From the NCBI RefSeq assembly GCF_022014495.1, contig NZ_JAKLSQ010000014.1, positions 52,195 to 116,194 of the forward strand: 64,000 nt of DNA, read 5' to 3'. Under the pieces are notes generated by a model. That model saw only the letters and a list, made by a program, of their open reading frames with translations. It searched no databases and was not told the origin of the DNA. The position numbers and the translations under genes are program-made. Origin of the DNA: Sandaracinobacteroides sayramensis (GTDB lineage: Bacteria > Pseudomonadota > Alphaproteobacteria > Sphingomonadales > Sphingomonadaceae). Positions 26,147 to 33,977 of the stretch are shown piece by piece; positions within the stretch are counted from its first letter, which is position 1, and every line of letters starts with the position of its first letter.

Positions 26147-26554
26147 TCAAGCCCCGACCAGGCAAGAGCCGCAGAGCGAAAGCCCGCGCCAGAGGAGGAG
26201 GATCGCCAATAGGGCGGTGACGCCCCAGGTGCCCAATATGCCGGCGACCCTCGGCAGATTGGGGGCGGGCAGGCCCATGCCGATCGGGTGCAGCAGGCGG
26301 GAGGCGACCAGCAGGGCGGCAAGCGCGATCAGATACCAGGGCTGGCCATAGGCCTGCTCGGCGAGGAACAGGAGGATGAGGGCCAGCGGCACGGTCTCGA
26401 CGCAATTGCCATGGGCGCGGATCCGCTGCTGCAGGATGGCGTCGCCGCCGTCGCCGATGGGAATGCGCGCCTGGCGGCGGCGCAGCGAGATGCGGAAACC
26501 CAGCGCGACGACGAGAAGCGCCAGCAATCCCGCGGTGATCATGGTAAGCTGCAT
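26147..26554 (-). CDS. MAPEG-family membrane protein
   Basis: A 135-residue integral membrane protein with four helices and the MAPEG (microsomal glutathione S-transferase-like) signature around RIRAHGNCVETVPLALILLF. Eukaryotic relatives conjugate glutathione or make eicosanoids; bacterial members are mostly uncharacterised and often linked to detoxification. It is 16 nt upstream of nagZ on the same strand and probably leads that operon. Confidence 0.85.
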   Translation of the reverse strand: MQLTMITAGLLALLVVALGFRISLRRRQARIPIGDGGDAILQQRIRAHGNCVETVPLALILLFLAEQAYGQPWYLIALAALLVASRLLHPIGMGLPAPNLPRVAGILGTWGVTALLAILLLWRGLSLCGSCLVGA

Positions 26555-26700
26555 TCGTCACTCCCCTACCTGGCTCCTGTAGCCGGCTCTTGCCTTTTCG
26601 CGATTTTTGGCTATGATCGCGCGCTCGATTCCCACTGTTTCTGGCATCGGGCGCGGGATACCCCCGCGCGGCGCTGCCCCGTTCAAGAAGAAGGTGCCTC

Positions 26701-26880
26701 ATGGCCGTCCCCAAGCGCAAGACCTCGCCCTCGCGGCGCAACATGCGGCGCAGCCACCACGCGCTGACCGCGGCGAACCCGCAGGAATGCTCCAACTGCG
26801 GCGAACTGAAGCTTTCGCACCACATCTGCCCGGCCTGCGGTTTCTACGACGGCCGCGAAGTTATTGCGAACGCGGACTGA
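26701..26880 (+). CDS. rpmF: 50S ribosomal protein L32
   Basis: A 59-residue ribosomal protein beginning [20 protein letters not shown]. It retains the zinc-binding form with [18 protein letters not shown] (C-x2-C ... C-x2-C). It precedes plsX and fabH, the classic rpmF-plsX-fabH order that links ribosome and lipid synthesis. The start is ATG 26701. Confidence 0.96.
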   Translation: MAVPKRKTSPSRRNMRRSHHALTAANPQECSNCGELKLSHHICPACGFYDGREVIANAD

Positions 26881-26923
26881 TCCCGCACTTGTGGGAGCGC
26901 TTGCCGCGGATTAGGCGTTTGGC

Positions 26924-28009
26924 GTGACCACGAAAACCGATCTTTCACGCCCCGTCATCGCGCTCGACGCGATGGGCGGGGACGTTGGCCCCGAGGTGGT
27001 GGTGGCGGGCGCCGAACTGGCCCGCGAGCGCTACCCCAACCTCCGCTTCCGAATCTATGGGCAGGAAGACGCCGTGCGCCCGGTGCTGGCGCGCAGCCCC
27101 CGAGTCGCGGCCGAGGCCGAGATCGTCCATGTCGACGGCGTGGTGCTGGGCACCGACAAGCCGGCGCAGGCGATCCGCCGGGCGCGCTCCACCTCGATGG
27201 GGCTGGCGATCGAGGCGGTGAAGGCGGGCGAGGCGCATGCCGCCGTTTCCGCCGGCAACACCGGCGCGCTGATGGCGATGGCGAAGCTGGCGCTGCGCAC
27301 CATGGAAGGGATCGACCGCCCCGCCCTCGTCGCGCTGATGCCGACGATGAAGAGCGACTCGGTGGTGCTGGACCTGGGCGCCAACACCGATTGCGACGCG
27401 GAAAATCTGGTGCAGTTCGCGGTGATGGGGGCGGCGTTCGCCCGCACGGTGCTGGGGCTGGAGCGGCCGAAGGTCGCCTTTCTCAACATCGGTGAGGAGG
27501 ATATGAAGGGCACGGAGGAAATCCGCGAGGCCGCCAATCTGCTGCGCACGGCGGCGGTGGACCTGCCGCTGGAGTTCCTGGGCAATGTGGAGGGCAACGG
27601 GATCGCCCAGGGCAACACCGACGTGATCGTGACCGACGGCTTTTCCGGCAACATCGCGCTGAAGACGGCGGAAGGCACCGCCAAGCTGGTGACCGGGCTG
27701 CTGGCGAACGCCTACCGCAATTCCTGGTTCACCAAGCTCGGCTATCTGTTCTCGCGCCCGGCGCTGCGCGCGCTGCGCGACCAGCTGGACCCCAACAACC
27801 ACAATGGCGCGGTGTTCCTGGGCCTGAACGGCGTGGTGGTGAAGAGCCATGGCGGCGCCAATATCAAGGGTTTCGCCAACGCCATCGGCGTCGCCCATGA
27901 TCTGGTGACGCAGGACATTCACGCCCGGATCCACTCCGACATGGAGAATTTCGCCGCCCACCGCACGCCGTCCGCCTCCGGCCCCTCAGACTCCGGCAAG
28001 GCGGCCTGA
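26924..28009 (+). CDS. plsX: Phosphate acyltransferase PlsX
   Basis: PlsX makes acyl-phosphate from acyl-ACP and phosphate, the first step of phospholipid synthesis by the PlsX/PlsY route. The 361-residue product has the motif ALDAMGGDVGPEVVVAGA at the N-terminus and the substrate-site segments SAGNTGALMAMAK and VTDGFSGNIALKT. The start is GTG 26924. FabH begins 3 nt after its stop, so the two are co-transcribed. Confidence 0.95.
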   Translation: MTTKTDLSRPVIALDAMGGDVGPEVVVAGAELARERYPNLRFRIYGQEDAVRPVLARSPRVAAEAEIVHVDGVVLGTDKPAQAIRRARSTSMGLAIEAVKAGEAHAAVSAGNTGALMAMAKLALRTMEGIDRPALVALMPTMKSDSVVLDLGANTDCDAENLVQFAVMGAAFARTVLGLERPKVAFLNIGEEDMKGTEEIREAANLLRTAAVDLPLEFLGNVEGNGIAQGNTDVIVTDGFSGNIALKTAEGTAKLVTGLLANAYRNSWFTKLGYLFSRPALRALRDQLDPNNHNGAVFLGLNGVVVKSHGGANIKGFANAIGVAHDLVTQDIHARIHSDMENFAAHRTPSASGPSDSGKAA

Positions 28010-28012
28010 GCC

Positions 28013-28975
28013 ATGGCCGTTCGTTCCATCATCACCGGCACCGGCAGCGCCTTGCCGCCCGCGATCGTCCGCAACGCCGATCTGGAAGAGAAGCTGGACA
28101 CCTCCGACACCTGGATCGTCGAGCGGACCGGCATTCGCGAGCGGCGGATCGCGGCGCCCGAGGTGAAGACCTCCGATCTGGCGGTTGAGGCGGCCGAAGC
28201 GGCCATGGCTTCGGCCGGGGTCGGCGCCGGGGACATCGATCTGGTGGTGGTGGCGACGGCGACGCCGGACGACACCTTTCCCGCCACCGCCACCCGCGTG
28301 CAGGCGCGGCTGGGCATCCGGCAGGGCGCCGCCTTCGACGTGGCCGCCGTCTGTTCCGGCTTCGTCTATGCGCTGACGGTGGCCGACGCTTTGTTGAAGA
28401 CCGGCGCCCACAAGCGGGCGCTGGTGATCGGCGCGGAGCTGTTCAGCCGAATCCTCGACTGGGAGGACCGCACCACCGCCGTGCTGTTCGGCGACGGCGC
28501 GGGGGCGGTGATCCTGGAAGCCCGCGACGAGGACGGGCGCGGGATATTGGCCGCCCGGCTGCACGCCGACGGCCGCCATGGCGACCTGCTGTTCGTGGAC
28601 GGCGGCCCCGGCAGCACCGGCACCGTCGGCAAGCTGCGGATGAAAGGGCGGGAAGTGTTCCGCCACGCCGTCACCAATCTCGCCTCGGTGGTGGAGGAAG
28701 TGCTGGCGGATGCCGGGCTGGAAGCGTCCGCCATCGACTGGATCGTGCCGCATCAGGCCAATGCCCGAATCCTGGAAGCGACCGCGCGCAAGCTGGGCCT
28801 GCCGATGGAGCGGGTGGTGATGACCGTGGGGCAGCATGCCAACACCTCGGCGGCTTCCGTGCCGCTGGCGCTGGACCAGGCGGTGCGCGACGGACGCATC
28901 AGGCCGGGGCAATTGTGCCTGCTGGAAGCGATGGGCGGCGGTTTCACCTGGGGGGCCGTGCTGCTGCGGTTCTGA
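28013..28975 (+). CDS. fabH: 3-oxoacyl-ACP synthase III
   Basis: FabH starts fatty acid synthesis by condensing acetyl-CoA with malonyl-ACP. The 320-residue protein has the Cys-His-Asn triad: C114 in [11 protein letters not shown], His in VPHQANARI and Asn in [10 protein letters not shown]. It follows plsX directly. A 302-bp non-coding stretch (28976-29277) separates it from ihfA; this holds a half palindromic repeat and presumably the ihfA promoter. Confidence 0.95.
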   Translation: MAVRSIITGTGSALPPAIVRNADLEEKLDTSDTWIVERTGIRERRIAAPEVKTSDLAVEAAEAAMASAGVGAGDIDLVVVATATPDDTFPATATRVQARLGIRQGAAFDVAAVCSGFVYALTVADALLKTGAHKRALVIGAELFSRILDWEDRTTAVLFGDGAGAVILEARDEDGRGILAARLHADGRHGDLLFVDGGPGSTGTVGKLRMKGREVFRHAVTNLASVVEEVLADAGLEASAIDWIVPHQANARILEATARKLGLPMERVVMTVGQHANTSAASVPLALDQAVRDGRIRPGQLCLLEAMGGGFTWGAVLLRF

Positions 28976-29059
28976 ACCTTGCGGGACTGGGGGTGGGGTG
29001 GTTATCCTTGGGCTTGAACGGGGGTTGGGCTTTCTTCTTCCAGCGTGGCGGCGGCGTGA

Positions 29060-29080
29060 AAGCTGGAGCCCGGGGTGACG
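29060..29080. repeat. GTCACCCCGGG palindrome, decayed half copy
   Basis: A short remnant of the right arm, AAAGCTGGAGCCCGGGGTGA, lacks the TCAAGC segment. An identical truncation occurs near 32087, so this shortened form is itself repeated. Confidence 0.55.
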
Positions 29081-29277
29081 GTTGAGGGGTTAGGTTGGGG
29101 TGAGTGCCCCTCCCTGTTCGGGTCGGCCCGCTTTCCCGGGCTGCGGCGATTCATCGCAAATCCGGCAAGTTTTGCTGTTCCACCTTGGTTAATCCTTGTA
29201 GGTTAATCATTTGATGCGACTGCAAGGGCTTCCTCCAAGCCACGCTTTTGCTTACTGTTCCTTCGGAAGGACAGGCT

Positions 29278-29595
29278 ATGGTCGATTCGCAAACCTCTGC
29301 TGGCAAGACAGTGCCGACCCTGACAAGGGCGGACCTCGCCGATGAGCTGCATCGGTCGATCGGCCTTTCCCGGGCGGAGTCGGCGGAACTGGTGGAGCAG
29401 GTGCTCGACACCATCACCGAGGCCCTGATCGCTGGTGGCAATGTGAAATTGTCGTCTTTCGGGAGCTTCATGCTCCGCAAGAAGGGGCTGCGAGTCGGAC
29501 GCAACCCCAAGACCGGGGTGGAGGTGCCGATTCAACCGCGCACCGTTCTGACCTTCAGGCCCAGCCAGCTGCTCCGACAGAAAATCAACGACTGA
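29278..29595 (+). CDS. ihfA: Integration host factor subunit alpha
   Basis: IhfA is one half of the DNA-bending heterodimer IHF, which also assists sigma-54 promoters such as the one upstream of glnB. The 105 residues have the HU/IHF fold with the beta-arm [19 protein letters not shown]. The start ATG 29278 is preceded by GGAAGGA. The stop overlaps the merR start by one base. This ihfA-merR pair downstream of fabH is a common alphaproteobacterial arrangement. Confidence 0.94.
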   Translation: MVDSQTSAGKTVPTLTRADLADELHRSIGLSRAESAELVEQVLDTITEALIAGGNVKLSSFGSFMLRKKGLRVGRNPKTGVEVPIQPRTVLTFRPSQLLRQKIND

Positions 29596-30101
29596 TGCCG
29601 CCCGCCGATCGCGGTGGCACGCCGGACAAGGATCCGGCGGCCTTCCGGACCATTCGCGAAGTGTCCGAGCAGTTGGGCGTGCCGCAGCATGTGCTGCGCT
29701 TCTGGGAAACGCGCTTTCCGGAACTGAAGCCGCTGCAACGCGGCGGCAACCGCCGTTACTACCGCCCGGGCGACGTCGCCTTCGCGGCCGCGCTGCACAA
29801 GCTGCTGCATCAGGACGGCTATACGGTGAAGGGCGTCCGCAAGCTGATCACCGACAATGGCGCCAACAATCTGGTGGCGATCGCCAATGGCGAGCCTGTC
29901 GTCCAGCGCGGCCGGCCGGCGGCCCAGCCGGCGCCCGCGCCAGCAGCGGCCGAAACGGCTCCGGCGTTGCAGGCCAATGTTACCGCCATTCCACTTTCGC
30001 CTGCGCCTGTCGCCGCGCCGGCTGCTGCGGCAGATTCGCAAGCGATGCTGCAGGAATTGCTGCGCCTGCGCGAGGGGCTTGCCGCAGCATTGGCGGCCTG
30101 A
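29595..30101 (+). CDS. MerR-family transcriptional regulator
   Basis: A 168-residue protein with an N-terminal MerR helix-turn-helix (about residues 15-85: FRTIREVSEQLGVPQHVLRFWE, GNRRYYRPGD), followed by an Ala/Pro-rich linker and a short C-terminal helix. There are no metal-binding cysteines in the C-terminal half, so metal sensing is unlikely. It is coupled to ihfA by one-base overlap; orthologues at this place are usually uncharacterised. Its stop is 6 nt from the convergent map stop. Confidence 0.88.
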   Translation: MPPADRGGTPDKDPAAFRTIREVSEQLGVPQHVLRFWETRFPELKPLQRGGNRRYYRPGDVAFAAALHKLLHQDGYTVKGVRKLITDNGANNLVAIANGEPVVQRGRPAAQPAPAPAAAETAPALQANVTAIPLSPAPVAAPAAAADSQAMLQELLRLREGLAAALAA

Positions 30102-30107
30102 GGCCGT

Positions 30108-30926
30108 TTAGCCGGCCTGAGGTTTTCCCGCTGCCGCACCTTCTTGAATTGCCAAGCCGAACGGGCGCTTCTCCTGCTCGCGCAGTGTCAGGACTCGGAC
30201 TCCGTTTCCGGTGACGGCGACCGTGTGTTCGAACTGGGCGGAAAGTTTTCCGTCGGTCGTCACCACCGTCCAGCCGTCCGCCTCGGTCCGGACCGTTCGC
30301 CGCCCCTGGTTGAGCATCGGCTCGATGGTGAAGACCATGCCTTCGCGCAAATGCAGGCCGGTGCCCGGCTTGCCGAAGTGCAGCACCTGCGGCTCCTCGT
30401 GCATTTCCCGGCCGATGCCATGGCCGCAATAGTCGCGCACCACCGAATAGCCGGCGCGTTTGGCGTGGCGCGCGATCGCGTGGCCGATATCGCCCAGCCG
30501 CGCACCCGGACGGACGGCCATGATCCCCTTCCACATGGCCTCCGAAGTGGTCGCGACCAGCCGCCTTGCGGCCGGCGCGACCTCGCCGACGAGATAGGTC
30601 TTGCTGGAATCGGCGATATAGCCGTTCTTTTCCAATGTGATGTCGAAATTGACGATGTCGCCGTCGCGCAGCACTTCCGTGTTCGAGGGAACGCCATGGC
30701 ACACGACTTCGTTGCGCGAGCAGTTGAGCACGAAGCCATAGCCATATTGCCCCTTGCTGGCCGGCCGCGCGCCCAGCCGGCCGACGATCAGGGCTTCGAC
30801 GAGGTCGTTGATCTCCATCGTCGTGCAGCCCGCCAGTTGCAGGCCGTCCAGATGGGTGAAGACCGCCGCCAGAAGGCGGCCGGATTCGGCCATGAGCTCG
30901 ATTTCGGCGGGAGTCTTAACCATCAC
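30108..30926 (-). CDS. map: Type I methionine aminopeptidase
   Basis: Removes the initiator methionine from nascent proteins. In the 272-residue product all five metal ligands are in place: D95 and D106 (NFDITLEKNGYIADSSKTY), H169 (CGHGIGREMH), E202 (TIEPML) and E233 (QFEHTV). The conserved His of CHGVP is also present. Its start overlaps the end of an upstream ParD-like gene (ATGA), so the two are translated together. This coupling is the unusual point of the locus. Confidence 0.95.
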   Translation of the reverse strand: MMVKTPAEIELMAESGRLLAAVFTHLDGLQLAGCTTMEINDLVEALIVGRLGARPASKGQYGYGFVLNCSRNEVVCHGVPSNTEVLRDGDIVNFDITLEKNGYIADSSKTYLVGEVAPAARRLVATTSEAMWKGIMAVRPGARLGDIGHAIARHAKRAGYSVVRDYCGHGIGREMHEEPQVLHFGKPGTGLHLREGMVFTIEPMLNQGRRTVRTEADGWTVVTTDGKLSAQFEHTVAVTGNGVRVLTLREQEKRPFGLAIQEGAAAGKPQAG

Positions 30927-31126
30927 CCTGCGGCGAAGGCCGCATCGACCCCGGCTTCGCGCAGTTCGCGGGCCATGAGCTGCTGAAAGCTGAGCTGCGG
31001 GTTCAACTCGCCGAGCATGCCGATCCGGATCCAGAAAGCCGCCTGCGCGTTGATGGAGCGGCAGGAGGCTTTGCTGGCCCTGCGCAACTGCTCGTGCAGA
31101 TCATCCTCTATGTTGACGATGCCCAT
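30923..31126 (-). CDS. ParD-like antitoxin-type protein
   Basis: A 67-residue protein resembling ParD-like (ribbon-helix-helix) antitoxins: short beta strand MGIVNIEDDLHEQ, then helices with the family pattern SKASCRSINAQAAFWIRIGML. No parE-type toxin lies beside it; the downstream gene, overlapping by four bases, is map. ATG 31126 was chosen over a TTG one codon upstream. AT-rich inverted and direct repeats at 31138-31170 just upstream could be its operator. The family call is from sequence pattern only. Confidence 0.75.
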   Translation of the reverse strand: MGIVNIEDDLHEQLRRASKASCRSINAQAAFWIRIGMLGELNPQLSFQQLMARELREAGVDAAFAAG

Positions 31127-31137
31127 CAAAATGCCCT

Positions 31138-31170
31138 GAATATATGAAACATATATATTCTATATATTCG
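31138..31170 (-). promoter_or_regulatory. Candidate operator of the ParD-like/map unit
   Basis: An AT-rich block with GAATATATG at 31138, its near-complement CATATATATTC at 31150, and a third TATATATTC at 31161. It sits 12 nt upstream of the ParD-like start codon in otherwise GC-rich DNA. Ribbon-helix-helix antitoxins usually autoregulate through such short repeats; the role here is inferred. Confidence 0.45.
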
Positions 31171-31268
31171 ACAGCTTCCTTCATCAAGGCGCGGCTTTTC
31201 CGGCTTCCCGTGCAGACCATGGTCTTGTTGCCCTTGCGGCTTTGGCGGCTTGCGCTACAAATGCGGGC

Positions 31269-32000
31269 GTGAAGTCCGTAGCCATATTCTCGATCAAGGG
31301 CGGGGTCGGCAAATCGACGACCGCCGTCAATCTGGCGCACGCCGCCGCCACCTCCGGCGGGCGGCGCACCTTGCTGTGGGATTTGGATTCCCAGGGGGCC
31401 GCCACCTATCTGCTGAAGCTCGCCCCGCGTTCGGGCGCGAAGGCGCGGGCGGCGGTGGCCGGGGAAACCGAGCTTTCCGACCTGGTGCTGGAAAGCGAAT
31501 TCCCGAACCTGGACGTGCTGCCGGCCGACAAGAGCCTGCGCCGCCTGGAAGGCGACCTGGCGCAGACCGACAAGCTGAAACAGTTGAAAAAGCATCTGAA
31601 ATCGCTTTCCAGCGATTATGACCGGGTGATCGTCGATTGCCCGCCGGGGCTTTCCGAACTGTCGGACCGGCTGTTCCGCGCCGTCGACCTGATCGTGCTG
31701 CCCATCATCCCCTCGCCGCTCAGCGACCGGGCGGCCGAGCAGTTGCGCGCGGAATTGCAGAAGTCGCACGGCGGGCGGCCGCCGCTGCTGCCGCTGTGGA
31801 GCATGGCCGACCGGCGGCGCAAGCTGCACCGCGAGACGATCGACCGCCATCCCGACTGGCCGGTCATTCCCTACGCTTCGGCCGTGGAGGCGATGGCCGT
31901 CCACCAGTCGCCGGTGGCGGTGAACCAGCCGGGAAGCCCGGCGGCGCGCGCCTTCGCCGGGCTGTGGTCGCGGGCGGAAATGGCTTTGCTGAACGGCTGA
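31269..32000 (+). CDS. ParA-family ATPase, orphan
   Basis: A 243-residue deviant Walker ATPase of the ParA/MinD group: KGGVGKSTTAVNLAHAAA (signature lysine), DLDSQGAATYL and VIVDCPPGLSELSDR. Such proteins position DNA or protein cargo on the nucleoid. No parB partner or centromere repeats are adjacent. GTG 31269 was chosen because it places VKSVAIFSIKGGVGKS at the N-terminus as in the family; a TTG at 31242 would add nine residues. It is likely a chromosomal, non-plasmid member of unknown cargo. Confidence 0.85.
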   Translation: MKSVAIFSIKGGVGKSTTAVNLAHAAATSGGRRTLLWDLDSQGAATYLLKLAPRSGAKARAAVAGETELSDLVLESEFPNLDVLPADKSLRRLEGDLAQTDKLKQLKKHLKSLSSDYDRVIVDCPPGLSELSDRLFRAVDLIVLPIIPSPLSDRAAEQLRAELQKSHGGRPPLLPLWSMADRRRKLHRETIDRHPDWPVIPYASAVEAMAVHQSPVAVNQPGSPAARAFAGLWSRAEMALLNG

Positions 32001-32086
32001 GGTTGGCGCGGGCGGTTGTTGCCCAGGCTGGTCGCTCTGGTTTGATCGGGGAGGTGCTTTCCGCTTCAGTCGTCGGGCTTCCGGAA

Positions 32087-32106
32087 AGCTGGAGCCCGGG
32101 GTGACG
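32087..32106. repeat. GTCACCCCGGG palindrome, decayed half copy
   Basis: The same shortened right arm as near 29060: AAAGCTGGAGCCCGGGGTGA. It lies in the 266-bp gap between the ParA-type gene and rpsF. Confidence 0.55.
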
Positions 32107-32266
32107 GGTTGGGTGTTTTTTGTGGGTTTGTTTCTATTGCCGGCGGCGCTCTTGCGGAATCGGCGGGGTTTCGCTATGGGCCGCGCTTCCCGAAGACAGC
32201 CGGAGGGGTCGTGTAGCGGAATGCGCCGCGAAGACCTGCGATCGGCCGAAGTGAAGAGAGAAACGC

Positions 32267-32758
32267 ATGCCGTTCTACGAGCATGTCTACCTCGCGCGTC
32301 AGGATCTGACGCCCGCGCAGGTGGAGGGCCTCACCGAGGCGTTCACGAAGATCATCACCGACCATGACGGCACGGTTGCCGGCACCGAATATTGGGGCCT
32401 GCGCAACATCGCCTATCGCATCGCCAAGAACCGCAAGGCGCATTATGTGCTGCTGAACGTCGACGCGCCGGCGCCCGCCATCCAGGAACTGGAGCGGCAG
32501 GTCGCGCTGAACGAAGACGTGATCCGCTACCAGACCATCCGTGTCGACGCGCTGGAAACCGGCCCGTCCGCGATGATGCGCAAGTCCGACCGGGGCGAGC
32601 GTTCCGAGCGTGGCCCGCGCGGTGAGCGTGGCGATCGCGGAGACCGGGGTGATCGCGGAGACCGGGGCGATCGCGCAGACCGGGGCGATCGCGCAGACCG
32701 GGGTGATCGCGGCCCCCGCCCCGAACGCGCCCCGCGCGCCGAAGAAGGAGCCTGGTAA
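32267..32758 (+). CDS. rpsF: 30S ribosomal protein S6
   Basis: S6 binds S18 in the small-subunit platform. Residues 1-100 form the normal S6 domain ([20 protein letters not shown]). The tail, about 110-163, is a low-complexity stretch of RGD/RADRGD units encoded by four tandem 18-bp repeats (32633-32704) plus a partial unit. Alphaproteobacterial S6 often has a charged tail, but the repeat makes its length likely to vary between strains. It leads rpsF-rpsR-rplI. Confidence 0.96.
   Translation: MPFYEHVYLARQDLTPAQVEGLTEAFTKIITDHDGTVAGTEYWGLRNIAYRIAKNRKAHYVLLNVDAPAPAIQELERQVALNEDVIRYQTIRVDALETGPSAMMRKSDRGERSERGPRGERGDRGDRGDRGDRGDRADRGDRADRGDRGPRPERAPRAEEGAW
32633..32712 (+). repeat. 18-bp tandem repeat inside rpsF
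   Basis: Four complete units of GATCGCGSAGACCGGGGY and 8 bases of a fifth. Each keeps the reading frame and encodes Asp-Arg-Gly/Ala-Asp-Arg-Gly. Because the unit is a multiple of three, slippage would lengthen or shorten the S6 tail without a frameshift. Confidence 0.9.
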
Positions 32759-32761
32759 GCC

Positions 32762-32986
32762 ATGGCACGCCCGTTTTTCCGCCGCCGCAAGAGCTGCCCC
32801 TTCTCGGGCAACAATGCGCCGAAGATCGACTATAAGGACATCCGCCTGCTGCAGGGCTTCGTGTCCGAACGGGGCAAGATCGTCCCCTCGCGCATCACCG
32901 CCGTCTCGGCGAAGAAGCAGCGCGAGCTTTCGCAAGCCATCAAGCGCGCACGCCATCTCGGCCTGCTGCCCTACCTCGTGAAGTAA
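32762..32986 (+). CDS. rpsR: 30S ribosomal protein S18
   Basis: A 74-residue basic protein ([39 protein letters not shown]) typical of S18, the direct partner of S6. It begins 3 nt after rpsF and is followed 13 nt later by rplI. The start ATG is preceded by a weak GGTAAGCC. Confidence 0.97.
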   Translation: MARPFFRRRKSCPFSGNNAPKIDYKDIRLLQGFVSERGKIVPSRITAVSAKKQRELSQAIKRARHLGLLPYLVK

Positions 32987-32999
32987 GGAGCATAGCCCC

Positions 33000-33608
33000 A
33001 TGGATGTGATCCTTCTCGAACGCGTCGAAAAGCTCGGCCGCATCGGCGACGTGGTTTCCGTGAAGCCCGGCTTCGCGCGCAACTTCCTGCTGCCGCGCGG
33101 CAAGGCCCTTCGCGCCACCGACGCCAACAAGGCGAAGTTCGAAGCGCAGCGCGCGCATATCGAAGCCGACAACGCCAAGCGCCGCGAGGCCGCTGAAGCG
33201 ACCGCAGGCACCATGACCGACGTGTCGGTGGTGCTGATCCGCCAGGCCTCGAACGCCGGCGCGCTTTACGGTTCCGTCTCCGCGCGGGACATCGCCGAAG
33301 CGCTGGCCGAAGGCGGCCACAAGGTGCTGAAGTCGGCCGTCGTTCTCGACAAGCCGATCAAGACGCTGGGCGTTTCCGAAGTGAAGCTGGTGCTGCACCC
33401 GGAAGTGACGGTTACCGCCAAGGTGAACGTCGCCCGTTCGCCGGAAGAAGCCGAACTGCAGGCCAAGGGCGTCGATGTGACGGCCGACCTCTTCGAGCGC
33501 GAGGAAGCCGGCTTCACCGAAGACTATGACCCGAACGCCGAGCCCGGCGCCACCGCCGACGAAGCGGCGGCGGATGTGGCCGAAGCGGAAGGCGAAGCCG
33601 AAGCCTGA
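33000..33608 (+). CDS. rplI: 50S ribosomal protein L9
   Basis: The 202-residue L9 has the normal two globular domains (about 1-50, GxxVxVKPGFARNFLLPRGKA, and about 75-150) joined by a long helix, plus an acidic C-terminal extension (about 165-202; Ala/Glu/Asp-rich) seen in many alphaproteobacteria. The start ATG 33000 follows AAGGAGCA. A short perfect hairpin spans its stop codon (33598-33616), and a T-tract 50 nt downstream probably ends the operon. Confidence 0.97.
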   Translation: MDVILLERVEKLGRIGDVVSVKPGFARNFLLPRGKALRATDANKAKFEAQRAHIEADNAKRREAAEATAGTMTDVSVVLIRQASNAGALYGSVSARDIAEALAEGGHKVLKSAVVLDKPIKTLGVSEVKLVLHPEVTVTAKVNVARSPEEAELQAKGVDVTADLFEREEAGFTEDYDPNAEPGATADEAAADVAEAEGEAEA

Positions 33609-33629
33609 GGCTTCGGCTTACAGAAAAGA

Positions 33630-33667
33630 TCGGGGGGCTGGCTTTTGGGCTGGCGCCCTTTTCTTTT
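33630..33667 (+). terminator. Probable rplI operon terminator
   Basis: A G-rich imperfect hairpin (GGGGGGCTGGC ... GGGCTGGCGCCC) is followed by TTTTCTTTT. The T-tract is the left flank of a MITE-like insertion; the same nine bases recur at its right edge (33892-33900). The stem relies on wobble pairs, so confidence is moderate. Confidence 0.4.
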
Positions 33668-33891
33668 GGCGATTGTGCGGTTTGCGAAGCCAGGCGGGGA
33701 ACGGGGAGGCAGCGGCTGTGAAACTCCCCCGTCACCCCGGGCTTGACCCGGGGTTCCGCTGTCTTCCTCAAGCGCTGCGCCGGCAGAAAAGCTGGACCCC
33801 GGGTCAAGCCCGGGGTGACGGATGTTGGGAATGTCCGGTGTCAGGTTGGCGACCGCACGATTGCCGTCGGTTGGTAAACGGCATGATCGCC
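33668..33891 (+). mobile_element. MITE-like element, copy 1
   Basis: A 224-bp non-coding element. Its ends are inverted repeats: left GGCGATTGTGCGGTTTGC, right (complement) GGCGATCATGCCGTTTAC. It contains a full GTCACCCCGGG palindrome (33731-33819) and is flanked by the 9-bp direct repeat TTTTCTTTT. Its outer arms align over their length with the element at 59718-59951 in reverse orientation. No transposase is encoded, so it would need one in trans. It fills most of the gene-free stretch 33609-33974. Confidence 0.75.
33731..33819. repeat. GTCACCCCGGG palindrome, core of MITE copy 1
   Basis: Full palindrome. The loop reads TGTCTTCCTCAAGCGC and on to CCGGCAGAAAAGCTGG, nearly identical to the loop at 59790-59878 and in the same absolute orientation, although the surrounding arms are inverted. 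Confidence 0.85.
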
Positions 33892-33937
33892 TTTTCTTTT
33901 TGGGAAGTGGCGGCGATGTCGGGGCTATCGGCACGCC

Positions 33938-33977
33938 CCCACCCCAACCCCTCCGTGCAAGGGGAGGGGCTTTTTCA
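33938..33977 (-). repeat. Stop-codon-linked GC hairpin (CCCCTCC type) after rpoN
   Basis: In the sense of rpoN, the stop is followed by AAAAGCCCCTCCCCTTGCAC then GGAGGGGTTGGGGTGGGGG, nearly identical to 12449-12487. It probably acts as the rpoN terminator or 3'-end stabiliser. Confidence 0.75.

Noticed and set aside
30108..31126. A classical ParDE toxin-antitoxin module
   Set aside because: No ParE/RelE-like gene is present; the coupled gene is a complete methionine aminopeptidase.
32633..32712. CRISPR-like array
   Set aside because: The repeats are contiguous without spacers and encode the S6 tail in frame; no cas genes are present. The dispersed palindromes are not an array either.
33598..33616. 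Perfect hairpin CCGAAGCC-TGA-GGCTTCGG at the rplI stop as a terminator
   Set aside because: No T-tract follows; the more likely termination site is the T-rich run at 33659-33667.
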